A stretch of DNA of 6,597 nt, taken from contig JACQDI010000549.1 in the NCBI GenBank assembly GCA_016201195.1, positions 1-6,597 on the forward strand, written 5' to 3'. The position numbers were made by a program, and so were the translations under genes. How positions within the stretch are numbered: position 1 is the first letter of the stretch; the number at the start of each line of letters is the position of its first letter. Below, one piece after another: positions 1-6,597 of the stretch. The notes under the pieces were generated by a model. The model was not told the DNA's origin. It did not search any database and worked only from the letters and a program-made list of their open reading frames with translations. Origin of the DNA: Acidobacteriota bacterium (lineage in GTDB: Bacteria; Acidobacteriota; Terriglobia; Bryobacterales; JACQDG01).

Positions 1-2024
1 CAGATACGCACATCTTCAGTCCCAACTCGGTGAACGAGTTTCGCTTCGGCTATGTGCGGCACAACGGCAGCATTGTGGGTGACGCTCCCAAGGGGGTCGA
101 CTTCGCCGACAAAAACCGCGTCGCGCTGTTTCCATTTCCGGTGAAAGGCTTTCCCTCCATCACCTACAATTTCTCGGGCAACATCAGCGGCTCGCAGCAG
201 TTTGACGGGTGGGGCGGCGGCAGCTCCAACCTGAACTTTGAGAACCGCTTCCAGTGGGCGGACAACCTCAACATGACGCGCGGCAGCCATACCCTCAAGA
301 CCGGCGTGGACGTTCGCCGCGCGCGCTTTGAAAGCCTCAAGGGCGACCCGTTCTTCGGGACCTTCATCTTCGGCTCCATCTTTACGTCGAGCTCGGATAC
401 GCCGGGCTCGGGGGCGCCGTTTGCCGACTTCCTGCTGGGGTTCCCGTCGACCATTCAGGGCACGCAGATGCTCGACTGGGGCCGCCAGCGGGACATTTAC
501 TTCGGCGGGTACTTTCAGGACGACTGGAAGGCCACCCGCAAGCTCACGCTGAACCTGGGGATCCGTTACGACGTGTTCACCCAGCCGGTGGACGCACGCG
601 ACCGCGGCGCGGTGTTCGACCTGGCGACCGGGCGCTTCGCGCTGCCGGGCAAGGACGGCTACACCCGCGCCGTCGTCGACGGGGATCACAACAACATCGG
701 CCCGCGGGTCGGCTTCGCCTACCAGGCGGGACCGAAACTGGTGGTCCGCGGCGGCTACGGAATCTTCTACGGGCTGCGCGACCAGAACCAGGAGGTCACT
801 CAGTTCTCGGGAAACAACCCCAACACGCCGACGCTTTCGGTGCCCACGGTGACGGCCACGGGGACCATCAAGCCGCCCTTCACCATCAACACGCCGATCA
901 TCGCCGCGCCCAGCGACACCACGCTCGTCAGCTTCACCCCCGAGCGGCCCTTCGTTCGGACCATCCGCACCCAGGGAATTCACGACTCCCGCGTGCCGAC
1001 CCTGCACCAGCTCAACGTGAGCGTCCAGTATGAGCCGTTCCAGACCTGGCTGTTCGAGGTTTCCCTCAGCGGGGCGCGGGGCCGCGACCTGGCCAGCTCT
1101 TTCATCAATAAGAACCAGGAGCCGTTTGCATACGCCCTCGACGGGCGGAACACCCAGCGCAACCGGCCTTATCCCAACATCAACGGCACGATTCCCAGCA
1201 CCCTGTCCATCGCCACCTCCAGCTATCACGCGGCCAACTTCAAGCTGGAGAAGCGCTATTCGGCCGGCCTGAACTTCCTGCTCAACTACACGGTCCAGAA
1301 GAACATGGAGTCGAACGGCACCGGCCCCAGCGCCTACACCCAGAACGGGGGAACCTCGATCGCCCTCGACACCTACAACCTGTCGCGGGAGCGCACCGTA
1401 GCCCCGATCGATGTGTCGCAGGTATTTGTCATCAGCTATGGGTACGAGTTGCCGTGGGGGCCGGGCCGGCCCTGGCTGAGTTCCGGCGGGCCGCTCGGGA
1501 AGATCGTCGGCGGATGGCAGGTCAACGGCATCACCTATGCCCGGGGCGGTTTTCCCACGGATGTGCGCACCAATGTCCTGCCGCCGATTTTTAATACCTT
1601 CAACGTTCCGGACCGGGTGGCCGGCCAGCCGGTCCAGGTGCAGCAAAACCGGAGCGTGGACAATTTCTTCAATCCCAACGCCTTCCGGGTGCCGGGGACG
1701 GTTTCGAGCAGCACCGGCGCCCGGGTTCAACTCTTCGGCGATTCAGCGCGGCGGGTGGCGCGTGGCCCCGGCTCGGGCAACTTCGATTTTTCCGTGTTCA
1801 AGAACACCACCATCACCGAGCGCTACCGGCTGCAGTTCCGCGCCGAGTTCTTCAACCTCACCAACACGCCGACCTTCTTTCTGCCGTCGGGCAGCGACCC
1901 AACCATGACGTGCAGCGGCCCGCCCGGGGCCGCGTGCAACGCCGGCAACGCGCAATTCGGGAAGCTCTCCAACGGCACGGCCACCGGACGGCAGATCCAG
2001 TTCGGGTTGAAGCTGATCTTTTAA
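1..2024 (+). CDS. TonB-dependent receptor, Oar-like (C-terminal part, 5' end outside window)
   Basis: Outer-membrane beta-barrel receptor of the Oar/TonB-dependent type, which takes up or binds large ligands at the cell surface using TonB energy; the substrate is unknown. The frame is open from base 3 to the TAA at 2022-2024. The nine codons before the GTG at 30 (DTHIFSPNS) run straight into NEFRFGY, a typical barrel-strand motif, so the GTG at 30 is not the start and the gene continues upstream. About 673 residues are visible; the signal peptide, the expected carboxypeptidase-like domain and the plug would lie to the left. Landmarks counted from the GTG: FADFLLG at 131-137, the strand YFQDDWKATRKLTLNLGIRY at 161-180, and FRAEFFNLTNTPTF near the end. 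The protein ends GLKLIF, with a terminal aromatic residue as expected of outer-membrane barrels. Two cysteines (628 and 636) lie in a late loop and could form a disulfide. It lies 61 bp upstream of a second receptor of the same class. Family call is firm; ligand cannot be inferred. Confidence 0.9.
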   Translation, partial: DTHIFSPNSVNEFRFGYVRHNGSIVGDAPKGVDFADKNRVALFPFPVKGFPSITYNFSGNISGSQQFDGWGGGSSNLNFENRFQWADNLNMTRGSHTLKTGVDVRRARFESLKGDPFFGTFIFGSIFTSSSDTPGSGAPFADFLLGFPSTIQGTQMLDWGRQRDIYFGGYFQDDWKATRKLTLNLGIRYDVFTQPVDARDRGAVFDLATGRFALPGKDGYTRAVVDGDHNNIGPRVGFAYQAGPKLVVRGGYGIFYGLRDQNQEVTQFSGNNPNTPTLSVPTVTATGTIKPPFTINTPIIAAPSDTTLVSFTPERPFVRTIRTQGIHDSRVPTLHQLNVSVQYEPFQTWLFEVSLSGARGRDLASSFINKNQEPFAYALDGRNTQRNRPYPNINGTIPSTLSIATSSYHAANFKLEKRYSAGLNFLLNYTVQKNMESNGTGPSAYTQNGGTSIALDTYNLSRERTVAPIDVSQVFVISYGYELPWGPGRPWLSSGGPLGKIVGGWQVNGITYARGGFPTDVRTNVLPPIFNTFNVPDRVAGQPVQVQQNRSVDNFFNPNAFRVPGTVSSSTGARVQLFGDSARRVARGPGSGNFDFSVFKNTTITERYRLQFRAEFFNLTNTPTFFLPSGSDPTMTCSGPPGAACNAGNAQFGKLSNGTATGRQIQFGLKLIF

Positions 2025-2072
2025 CAGGCTTGCGGCTTGTGGCCGGTGGCTGGCGGTAGTATGCTGCAAGAC

Positions 2073-2080
2073 AGGGGGTG
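2073..2080 (+). promoter_or_regulatory. Shine-Dalgarno site of the second receptor gene
   Basis: AGGGGGTG differs at one base from the ideal AGGAGGTG and ends five bases before the ATG at 2086. This spacing supports 2086 over the nearby ATGs at 2061 and 2091, which are out of frame. The peptide that follows begins with a good signal peptide, which independently supports the choice. Confidence 0.6.
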
Positions 2081-2085
2081 CGGGT

Positions 2086-4659
2086 ATGAGATGCTTACAG
2101 TCAGTCGCTGTGACATGGGTTGCGCTGGTACTGCTTTGCGCCGCGGCATATGGCCAGGCGGTCAACGGGACGCTGCTCGGAACCGTTACGGATTCGACCG
2201 GGTCGGTAGTGCCCAATGCGAAAGTAACCATCGCGGAAACGCGAACGGGCATCAGCCGCTCGACGGCCACGAATGACAGCGGGAACTACGTCTTCGCCAA
2301 CCTGCCGCCGGGAACCTACAACGTCTCGATCGAACAACCGGGATTCCGGACGGCGGTGCGGTCGAACGTCGATGTGCTGGTGAACACCACGGTCCGCGTG
2401 GATGAGCAGCTCCAGCCGGGCGTGGTCTCGGAAACGGTGAACGTCACCGCAGAGGTGGCCATACTCCAGACCGACCGCTCCGACACCGGCCGCCAGATCG
2501 AGACCAAGGCGCTCGCCGATCTGCCCATCCCTTATAACAACCGCAATTTTCAGGGCCTGCTGAACCTGGTTCCCGGCACCACGCGCGCCTTCCGCCCGCA
2601 CTCGGAATTCTTCAACCCGCAGGACAGCCTCGCCACCCAGGTCAACGGCATGTCGCGGCTCGCCAACAACCTGCAGCTTGAGGGCGTGGACAACAACCAT
2701 CGTACGGGCCTGCTGCAGGTACTGATCCCGCCGATCGAGGCCATCCAGACTGTCGATATCACCACCAGCAACTACGAGGCCGAACTGGGCCGCGCCGGTG
2801 GCGCGGTCACCAACGTGATGCTCAAGTCCGGCACCAACGAACTTCACGGCGCCGCTTACGAGTTCAACCGCGTGAGCGCGCTGGCGGCCCGGTCATTCTT
2901 CCTGCAAAGGAAGCCGGTCACGACCTACAACTACTTCGGCGGCAACATCGGCGGGGCCATCAAGAAGAACCGGACGTTCTTCTTCGGCGATTACCTGCGC
3001 ATCTTCGACCGGCGCGGCGACGGAAACCGCTTTACGATTCCCACCCCCGCTTTTCGGAGCGGCGACCTGAGCGGTGGTCCGACCAATATTTATGACCCGC
3101 GAACGGGCGATGATCAGGGCCGGAACCGCACGGCGTTTCCGGGTAACGTGATCCCGGCCAGCCGCATCAGCCCGATCGCCACGCGGGTTCTGGGCCTGAT
3201 TCCGCAGCCCAACCTGCCCGGCCTGGGCACTAACTTCGATCAGAACACGGTGCGGAAGAAGGACACCGACTCGTTCGATGTGAAGATCGACCACCACCAG
3301 ACCAACCAAGATCGCATTTCGGTCCGGTACAGTTTCATGCGGCCGGTCACGACCGATCCGGCGCCGGTGGCCTATGGCGCCGCCGGCGGGCCCCATGGCG
3401 GCGGCTTTATCGGCACGGGCACCGACCGCACCCAGAGCGCCGCCGTTAACTACGACCACATCTTCTCCCCAACCCTGGTCGCCGAGGTCCGCATTGGCGT
3501 GAGCCGTTACCGCAACGACGCCCAGAATATGGATTACGGCGCCAACGCTTCGGATGCGATCGGCATCAAGGGGGTCAATGTCAGCCCCTTCACCAGCGGC
3601 CTGACCGGCATTCAGATCAGCGGCTATTCGAATCCGATCGTAGGCTATTCCGCCAGTTTGCCCTGGGTCCGCTCGGAGACCAACTTCAACTGGGTCAACA
3701 CCTGGACGAAGACCCTCAGCAATCACACCGTCAAATGGGGAGTGGACATCCGCCGCATCCGCGACGAGCTATTGCAGAATCAAACGTTCAGCCCGCGCGG
3801 TCGCTTCGACTTCAATCCAGGCACCACCGGACTGAACTGCGCCTCCCCCTGCGACAACAGAACCGGTTTCGCGAACGGCTTTGCCAGCTTTCTGCTCGAT
3901 ATCCCCAGTCAAGTGGGCCGCGACCTTCCGCTTTTCTTCCCGGCTTACCGGGCCACCGAGTTTTTCAGTTTCGTGCAAGACAAATGGCAGGTCACCAAGA
4001 AGCTGACCCTCGATGTCGGGCTGCGCTGGGAATTCTATCCGCCCGGCACCCCGCGTTTCCCCGGCGGCTTCTCCAATTACGACCCCAACACAAACAGCCT
4101 GGTCCTCGCGGGCATCGGCAAGAATCCGTCGAACCTGGGCATGCAGACCAACTACAAGGACTTTGCTCCGCGGGCGGGCGTCGCCTATCGCGTCACCGAG
4201 AAGACCGTGGTGCGCGCCGGCTTCGGCCTCAGCTACGAGCCGTTTCCTGACAACACGTACGCTTACAATTTTCCCGTGCGGCAGAACAACGCCTTCAACC
4301 AACTGAACGGCTTCTCCCCGGCGCTGCTGGGAGACGGATCGCCTGCCTCGATGGCCGCCGGCTTCCCGCCCCCGGCGCCAGCCGTGATTCCGCCGGACGG
4401 AATCATCAGCGCCAACACCCCGACGCTTCGCAATCAGAGCTATGACGTGATTAACCTGAAGTTCCGCGAGGGCTATGTCGAAGCGTGGAACTTCGCCGTT
4501 CAGCGCGCTCTGCCGCGCAACTTCACCTTTGAGGCCGCCTACGTCGGCAACCATGGCGTGGAGATTCCCACCCGGTACAACCTGAACGCGGGCACTTCAC
4601 CTTTGAGGCCGCCTACGTCGGCAACCATGGCGTGGAGATTCCCACCCGGTACAACCTGA
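2086..4659 (+). CDS. TonB-dependent receptor with CarboxypepD_reg-like domain, N-terminal 836 residues (frameshifted by duplication)
   Basis: Oar-like outer-membrane receptor; predicted TonB-dependent surface binding or uptake, ligand unknown. Residues 1 to ~25 form a Sec signal peptide (hydrophobic WVALVLLCAAAYGQA). The cysteine in it is preceded by VLL, which is not a lipobox, so a lipoprotein is unlikely. Residues ~27-111 are a carboxypeptidase-regulatory-like beta-sandwich (GTVTDSTGSVVPNAKVTI, then GNYVFANLPPGTYNVSI). Residues ~115-255 are the plug, with NGMS/LQLEGVDNN at 187-204 and SNYEAELGRAGGAVTNVMLK at 228-247. The barrel starts around 257 (YNYFGGNIGG, then KNRTFFFGDY). A second strand motif, FVQDKWQVTKKLTLDVGLRW, lies at about 4:3. 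of the way along, before the break. Native sequence ends at residue 836 (codon 4591-4593); the last 21 residues (from TSPLRPP) are out-of-frame translation of the second repeat copy, ending at TGA 4657-4659. The truncated product lacks the last ~261 barrel residues and the C-terminal aromatic signal, so it is unlikely to assemble. The intact length would be 1097 aa, normal for this family. Confidence 0.88.
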   Translation: MRCLQSVAVTWVALVLLCAAAYGQAVNGTLLGTVTDSTGSVVPNAKVTIAETRTGISRSTATNDSGNYVFANLPPGTYNVSIEQPGFRTAVRSNVDVLVNTTVRVDEQLQPGVVSETVNVTAEVAILQTDRSDTGRQIETKALADLPIPYNNRNFQGLLNLVPGTTRAFRPHSEFFNPQDSLATQVNGMSRLANNLQLEGVDNNHRTGLLQVLIPPIEAIQTVDITTSNYEAELGRAGGAVTNVMLKSGTNELHGAAYEFNRVSALAARSFFLQRKPVTTYNYFGGNIGGAIKKNRTFFFGDYLRIFDRRGDGNRFTIPTPAFRSGDLSGGPTNIYDPRTGDDQGRNRTAFPGNVIPASRISPIATRVLGLIPQPNLPGLGTNFDQNTVRKKDTDSFDVKIDHHQTNQDRISVRYSFMRPVTTDPAPVAYGAAGGPHGGGFIGTGTDRTQSAAVNYDHIFSPTLVAEVRIGVSRYRNDAQNMDYGANASDAIGIKGVNVSPFTSGLTGIQISGYSNPIVGYSASLPWVRSETNFNWVNTWTKTLSNHTVKWGVDIRRIRDELLQNQTFSPRGRFDFNPGTTGLNCASPCDNRTGFANGFASFLLDIPSQVGRDLPLFFPAYRATEFFSFVQDKWQVTKKLTLDVGLRWEFYPPGTPRFPGGFSNYDPNTNSLVLAGIGKNPSNLGMQTNYKDFAPRAGVAYRVTEKTVVRAGFGLSYEPFPDNTYAYNFPVRQNNAFNQLNGFSPALLGDGSPASMAAGFPPPAPAVIPPDGIISANTPTLRNQSYDVINLKFREGYVEAWNFAVQRALPRNFTFEAAYVGNHGVEIPTRYNLNAGTSPLRPPTSATMAWRFPPGTT

Positions 4660-4667
4660 ACGCGGGC
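4520..4667 (+). repeat. Exact 74-bp tandem duplication inside the receptor gene
   Basis: Bases 4520-4593 are repeated without a mismatch at 4594-4667. The match stops at both sides (4519 a versus 4593 c; 4594 a versus 4668 c), so the unit is exactly 74 bp. Because 74 leaves a remainder of 2 on division by 3, the extra copy shifts the frame. The first copy encodes the natural strand FTFEAAYVGNHGVEIPTRYN; the second encodes it again in a different frame. Deleting either copy joins the upstream and downstream receptor frames exactly. Confidence 0.97.
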
Positions 4668-5453
4668 CTGATCCCCGGGGCGGGATCCGCCGGCCAGCCC
4701 CTGTTCCCGAAGTTCGGGCGCACGGCAGGCACGACGGTGTCGTTCATCGGCACCAGTTCCCATTACCACGCGCTCCAGGCGAAGTTCGACCACCGGTGGT
4801 CCGGGGGCTTCCTGATGACTACCGCTTACACCTTCAGCAAGGCCACCGGCATCACCGATGAGGATGGCGGTTTCGCCTACTACATCAACCCCCGGCGAAG
4901 TTATTCGCGGTTGTCCCACAGCCGCCCCCACGTTTTTGTGCAGAGCTACATTTATGAGCCGCCCTTTGGCAAGGGGAAGCAGTACGTGACCTCCGGCCCG
5001 GCGAGCTGGCTGGTCGGCGGGTGGCAGATCGCCGGCGTGCTTACGCTGATGTCGGGCGCGCCGCTCAATTTCGGCGCCCCAGGGGCCGCCTTGAACGTCC
5101 CTGGCAACGACCAGTCGCCCAACATCACCGGGCCCCTGAAGATCCTCCACGGCATCGACGAGGCTCTATGGTTCGACACCTCGAACTTCTCCGCGCCCGC
5201 GGCGGCCACGTTCGGCAATCTGGGCCGAATGATCGCCGGCGGGCCGGGCTTCTTCAATCTCGACGCCTCGCTGTTCCGGAGGTTTGCCGTCCGCGAGAAG
5301 ATGAACCTGGAATTCCGGGCCGAATCCTTCAGCGTGACCAACACGCCGCAGTTCGGCAACCCCGACACCGGCTTCGGCAACGCCAACTTTGGCAAGGTGA
5401 AAGGCGCAGGTGGCGCCAGGGGAATTTCGATGGGAGCGAAGTTCACCTTCTGA
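4632..5453 (+). CDS. TonB-dependent receptor, C-terminal barrel fragment (continuation of the broken gene)
   Basis: This is the last quarter of the receptor that begins at 2086, now in a different frame. The GTG at 4632 is simply a valine codon inside the second repeat copy (frame reads VEIPTRYNLNAG), with no ribosome-binding site, so independent translation is unlikely. Unique sequence starts at 4668 and gives 261 residues to TGA 5451-5453. Barrel features include SSHYHALQAKFDHRWSGGF, TTAYTFSKA, WLVGGWQIAGVLTLMSGAP and LEFRAESFSVTNTPQFGNPD, matching the equivalent region of the upstream receptor (LQFRAEFFNLTNTPTF). It ends GISMGAKFTF with the terminal phenylalanine typical of outer-membrane barrels. 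If one 74-bp copy is an artefact, this fragment and the 2086 fragment are one intact 1097-aa gene. Confidence 0.85.
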   Translation: MEIPTRYNLNAGLIPGAGSAGQPLFPKFGRTAGTTVSFIGTSSHYHALQAKFDHRWSGGFLMTTAYTFSKATGITDEDGGFAYYINPRRSYSRLSHSRPHVFVQSYIYEPPFGKGKQYVTSGPASWLVGGWQIAGVLTLMSGAPLNFGAPGAALNVPGNDQSPNITGPLKILHGIDEALWFDTSNFSAPAAATFGNLGRMIAGGPGFFNLDASLFRRFAVREKMNLEFRAESFSVTNTPQFGNPDTGFGNANFGKVKGAGGARGISMGAKFTF

Positions 5454-5468
5454 AACTTGAAGGATCGA

Positions 5469-5489
5469 TGCAGATTCTCAGAACCTGCA
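5469..5489 (+). terminator. Possible hairpin terminator after the second receptor
   Basis: An inverted repeat of nine base pairs with one A-C mismatch (5474/5484) and a three-base loop (5478-5480) starts 15 bases after the receptor stop codon. Position fits a transcript end, but no run of T follows, so it is not a classic intrinsic terminator. It may instead stabilise the mRNA 3' end or be chance. Confidence 0.25.
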
Positions 5490-5556
5490 AGTAACACTGT
5501 GCGACCATCTGCGTGCTTGTAGCGCTGGCGAAGCGCGTTCCTTATACGATTCTGAG

Positions 5557-5562
5557 TAAAAT
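5557..5562 (+). promoter_or_regulatory. Possible -10 element before the acyl-CoA synthetase gene
   Basis: TAAAAT matches the TATAAT consensus at five of six bases and sits in a short AT-rich patch (5541-5566) within otherwise GC-rich DNA. It ends six bases before the GTG at 5569, a spacing that would start the transcript at or next to the start codon. No convincing -35 box is found 16-18 bp upstream. A second, weaker candidate is TACGAT at 5545-5550. Confidence 0.3.
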
Positions 5563-5568
5563 AAATCC

Positions 5569-5625
5569 GTGCCCGTAGAAACTCTCGGCCAGTTGTTTCT
5601 GCACAGCGTCGCTTACTTCGCGTGA
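5569..5625 (+). pseudogene. Long-chain acyl-CoA synthetase, N-terminal 18 codons (separated by a frame lesion)
   Basis: The frame starting at GTG 5569 reads MPVETLGQLFLHSVAYFA and then stops at TGA 5623-5625. This resembles the start of FadD15-like long-chain acyl-CoA synthetases, which open with a short helix of the type ETL..LF..a. The GTG is the only plausible start, because the frame is closed by a TAA at 5557-5559 and has no other initiation codon. No clear Shine-Dalgarno is present; only a GAG lies about 12 bases upstream. The rest of the enzyme continues in the next frame from about 5622, and the stretch that should link them is absent. I read this as the true 5' end of the downstream gene rather than a separate small gene. 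Confidence 0.6.
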
Positions 5626-6597
5626 GGGACCTGGGGCTCGCGAAAGGCGATCGCTGCGGGCTGCTTTCCGAGAACCGCTGGGAGTGGGCGGCGGCGGACT
5701 TCGCCATGATGACCCCGGGCGTCGTCAGCGTCCCGCTCTACGCCACGCTGACTGCTGAACAGATCCTCTACATGCTGGAGAACTCGGGCGCGCGCGGCGT
5801 CTTCGTGTCGACTGCGGCGCAGCGCGAGAAGATTGAATCGATCCGCAGCCGGCTGCCGGAGCTCCGAACGGTGATTTGCTTCGACGAGGGGCCGCTGGTT
5901 TCTGATGACCCGCCGAGCGGCGCCAAGCAGCGAGAGTTCGAGGACGCCATTGCCGCGGTGGGCCCCGAGGACCTGGCCAGCATCCTGTATACCTCGGGAA
6001 CGACCGGCACGCCCAAAGGCGTGATGCTCACCCACGCGAACATTGTGAGCAACGTGCTCGACAGCGAGCCGGACATCGGGCCCACCGACGTCGCGCTTTC
6101 GTTTCTGCCCTTGGCCCACATCTACGAGCGCATGGTCGATTACAGCTACTATTTCCATGGCGTGACGGTGGCTCATGTGGATTCGATGGAGAACGTTCCA
6201 CAAGCGCTTCTGAAAGTGAGGCCCACGGTAGCCGCCGCCGTCCCGCGGTTTTTCGAGAAGATCTACGGCCGGCTGATGGACGCCGTACACGCCGCCCCGC
6301 CGCTGCGGCAGAAGCTGTTCCACTGGGCGTTGAAGGCGGGTTTCGAGTCGATCCCCTACCGGCTGGCGAACCGCAGCCTGCCGCTCGGGCTGCGCTTACG
6401 CCTGGGCGTGGCCGACCGGCTGGTGTTTTCGAAGCTCCGAGAGCGGTTGGGAGGACGCATCCGCTGGTTCGGCTCCGGCAGCGCCCCGCTGGCCAGGGAA
6501 CTGGCCGAGTTTTTCTATGCCGTGCAAGTACCCGTCCTGGAGGGCTACGGGCTGACCGAAACGGCTCCCGTGGTCACGGCCAGTAGGCTCGGCCGGA
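5622..6597 (+). CDS. AMP-forming long-chain acyl-CoA synthetase (FadD15-like), missing part of its N-terminus and cut by the window end
   Basis: ATP-dependent fatty acid-CoA ligase of the ANL adenylate-forming superfamily: it makes an acyl-adenylate, then the CoA thioester, at the cytoplasmic side of the membrane, feeding beta-oxidation or lipid synthesis. The frame is open from 5565 to the right edge and reads about 325 residues from 5622. In order: LGLAKGDRCGLLSENRWEW at the start; the phosphate-binding loop YTSGTTGTPKG at 5988-6020; LPLAHIYER at 6105-6131, a hallmark of long-chain enzymes; the GSGSAPL adenine-site loop at 6471-6491 (many relatives have SGGAPL); and EGYGLTET at 6540-6563. 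The C-terminal ~200 residues, with the hinge and catalytic lysine, lie beyond the window. The first ~32-36 residues before LGLAKGDR that relatives possess are missing, and the preceding 18 codons are in another frame. The GTG at 5622 could initiate in principle but has no ribosome-binding site and would omit conserved N-terminal structure. Chain-length specificity cannot be read. No functional tie to the receptors is evident. Confidence 0.88.
   Translation, partial: MRDLGLAKGDRCGLLSENRWEWAAADFAMMTPGVVSVPLYATLTAEQILYMLENSGARGVFVSTAAQREKIESIRSRLPELRTVICFDEGPLVSDDPPSGAKQREFEDAIAAVGPEDLASILYTSGTTGTPKGVMLTHANIVSNVLDSEPDIGPTDVALSFLPLAHIYERMVDYSYYFHGVTVAHVDSMENVPQALLKVRPTVAAAVPRFFEKIYGRLMDAVHAAPPLRQKLFHWALKAGFESIPYRLANRSLPLGLRLRLGVADRLVFSKLRERLGGRIRWFGSGSAPLARELAEFFYAVQVPVLEGYGLTETAPVVTASRLGR

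Noticed and set aside
2030..2062. Promoter in the gap between the two receptors (TTGCGG or TTGTGG with TAGTAT at 2057-2062)
   Set aside because: The -10-like box matches only four of six bases, and the possible -35 boxes give spacers of 21 or 14 bp, outside the normal range; too weak to list.
2893..3726. Long open frame on the minus strand opposite the second receptor (277 codons), with similar ones at 2101-2847, 3769-4554 and 4952-5707
   Set aside because: They lie entirely or mostly opposite well-supported receptor sequence, have low-complexity Arg/Ala/Gly/Val-rich translations without recognisable motifs, and are what high GC produces by chance.
4594..4667. Programmed ribosomal frameshift joining the two receptor fragments
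   Set aside because: The exact 74-bp duplication fully explains the frame change. No slippery heptamer was noticed, and a frameshift would still insert a duplicated barrel strand.
4520..4667. Repeat pair as part of a CRISPR or satellite array
   Set aside because: Only two copies, no spacer between them, and the unit is ordinary coding sequence of the receptor.
5522..5536. GCGCT/AGCGC five-base-pair hairpin with a five-base loop as an intrinsic terminator
   Set aside because: Stem is short and no T-run follows; such small GC-rich inverted repeats are expected by chance in this DNA.
5454..5568. Insertion sequence remnant that could explain the damaged acyl-CoA synthetase start
   Set aside because: The gap is only 115 bp, has no transposase similarity, terminal inverted repeats or target-site duplication that I can see.
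5622..5625. GTGA overlap, where the stop of the 18-codon frame overlaps a GTG opening the downstream frame, suggesting translational coupling of two real genes
   Set aside because: Both parts fit one acyl-CoA synthetase with a missing segment. An 18-residue peptide with the start of that enzyme is better explained as the broken 5' end than as a coupled gene.
5613..6323. 236-codon minus-strand frame opposite the acyl-CoA synthetase
   Set aside because: The + strand here carries clear ANL motifs (YTSGTTGTPKG, LPLAHIYER); the antisense translation shows no family features.

Overview
The window comes from a GC-rich Gram-negative bacterium, most likely an Acidobacteriota member (Solibacter/Bryobacter-like). 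This is an inference from two large Oar-type TonB-dependent receptor-like proteins in a row, one with an N-terminal carboxypeptidase-regulatory-like domain; that family is strongly expanded in Acidobacteriota. All real genes lie on the + strand. I see no RNA gene, mobile element or CRISPR array.

Layout: (1) 1-2024 is the C-terminal ~673 residues of an outer-membrane TonB-dependent receptor whose start lies upstream. (2) After 61 bp, 2086-5453 encodes a second, complete receptor of the same class: signal peptide, CarboxypepD_reg-like domain, plug and beta-barrel. Its frame is broken near the C-terminus by an exact 74-bp tandem duplication (4520-4593 = 4594-4667). As written it gives an 857-aa truncated product and an out-of-frame 261-aa remainder. 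Removing one copy restores a single 1097-aa protein. (3) A 115-bp intergenic gap holds one imperfect hairpin and an AT-rich promoter-like stretch. (4) From 5569 to the right edge is an AMP-forming long-chain acyl-CoA synthetase (FadD15-like), truncated by the window end. Its first 18 codons are in one frame and the rest in another. About 32-36 residues that family members have between them are missing, so this gene also carries a frame-disrupting lesion.

The two receptors would sit in the outer membrane and probably bind or import large or complexed substrates with TonB energy, but no substrate can be read from the sequence. The acyl-CoA synthetase is cytoplasmic or membrane-associated and activates fatty acids; nothing ties it functionally to the receptors. 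I do not see a new biological system here. The notable content is two independent reading-frame lesions about 1 kb apart. They are either assembly errors (my leaning) or genuine mutations, and raw reads would settle which.
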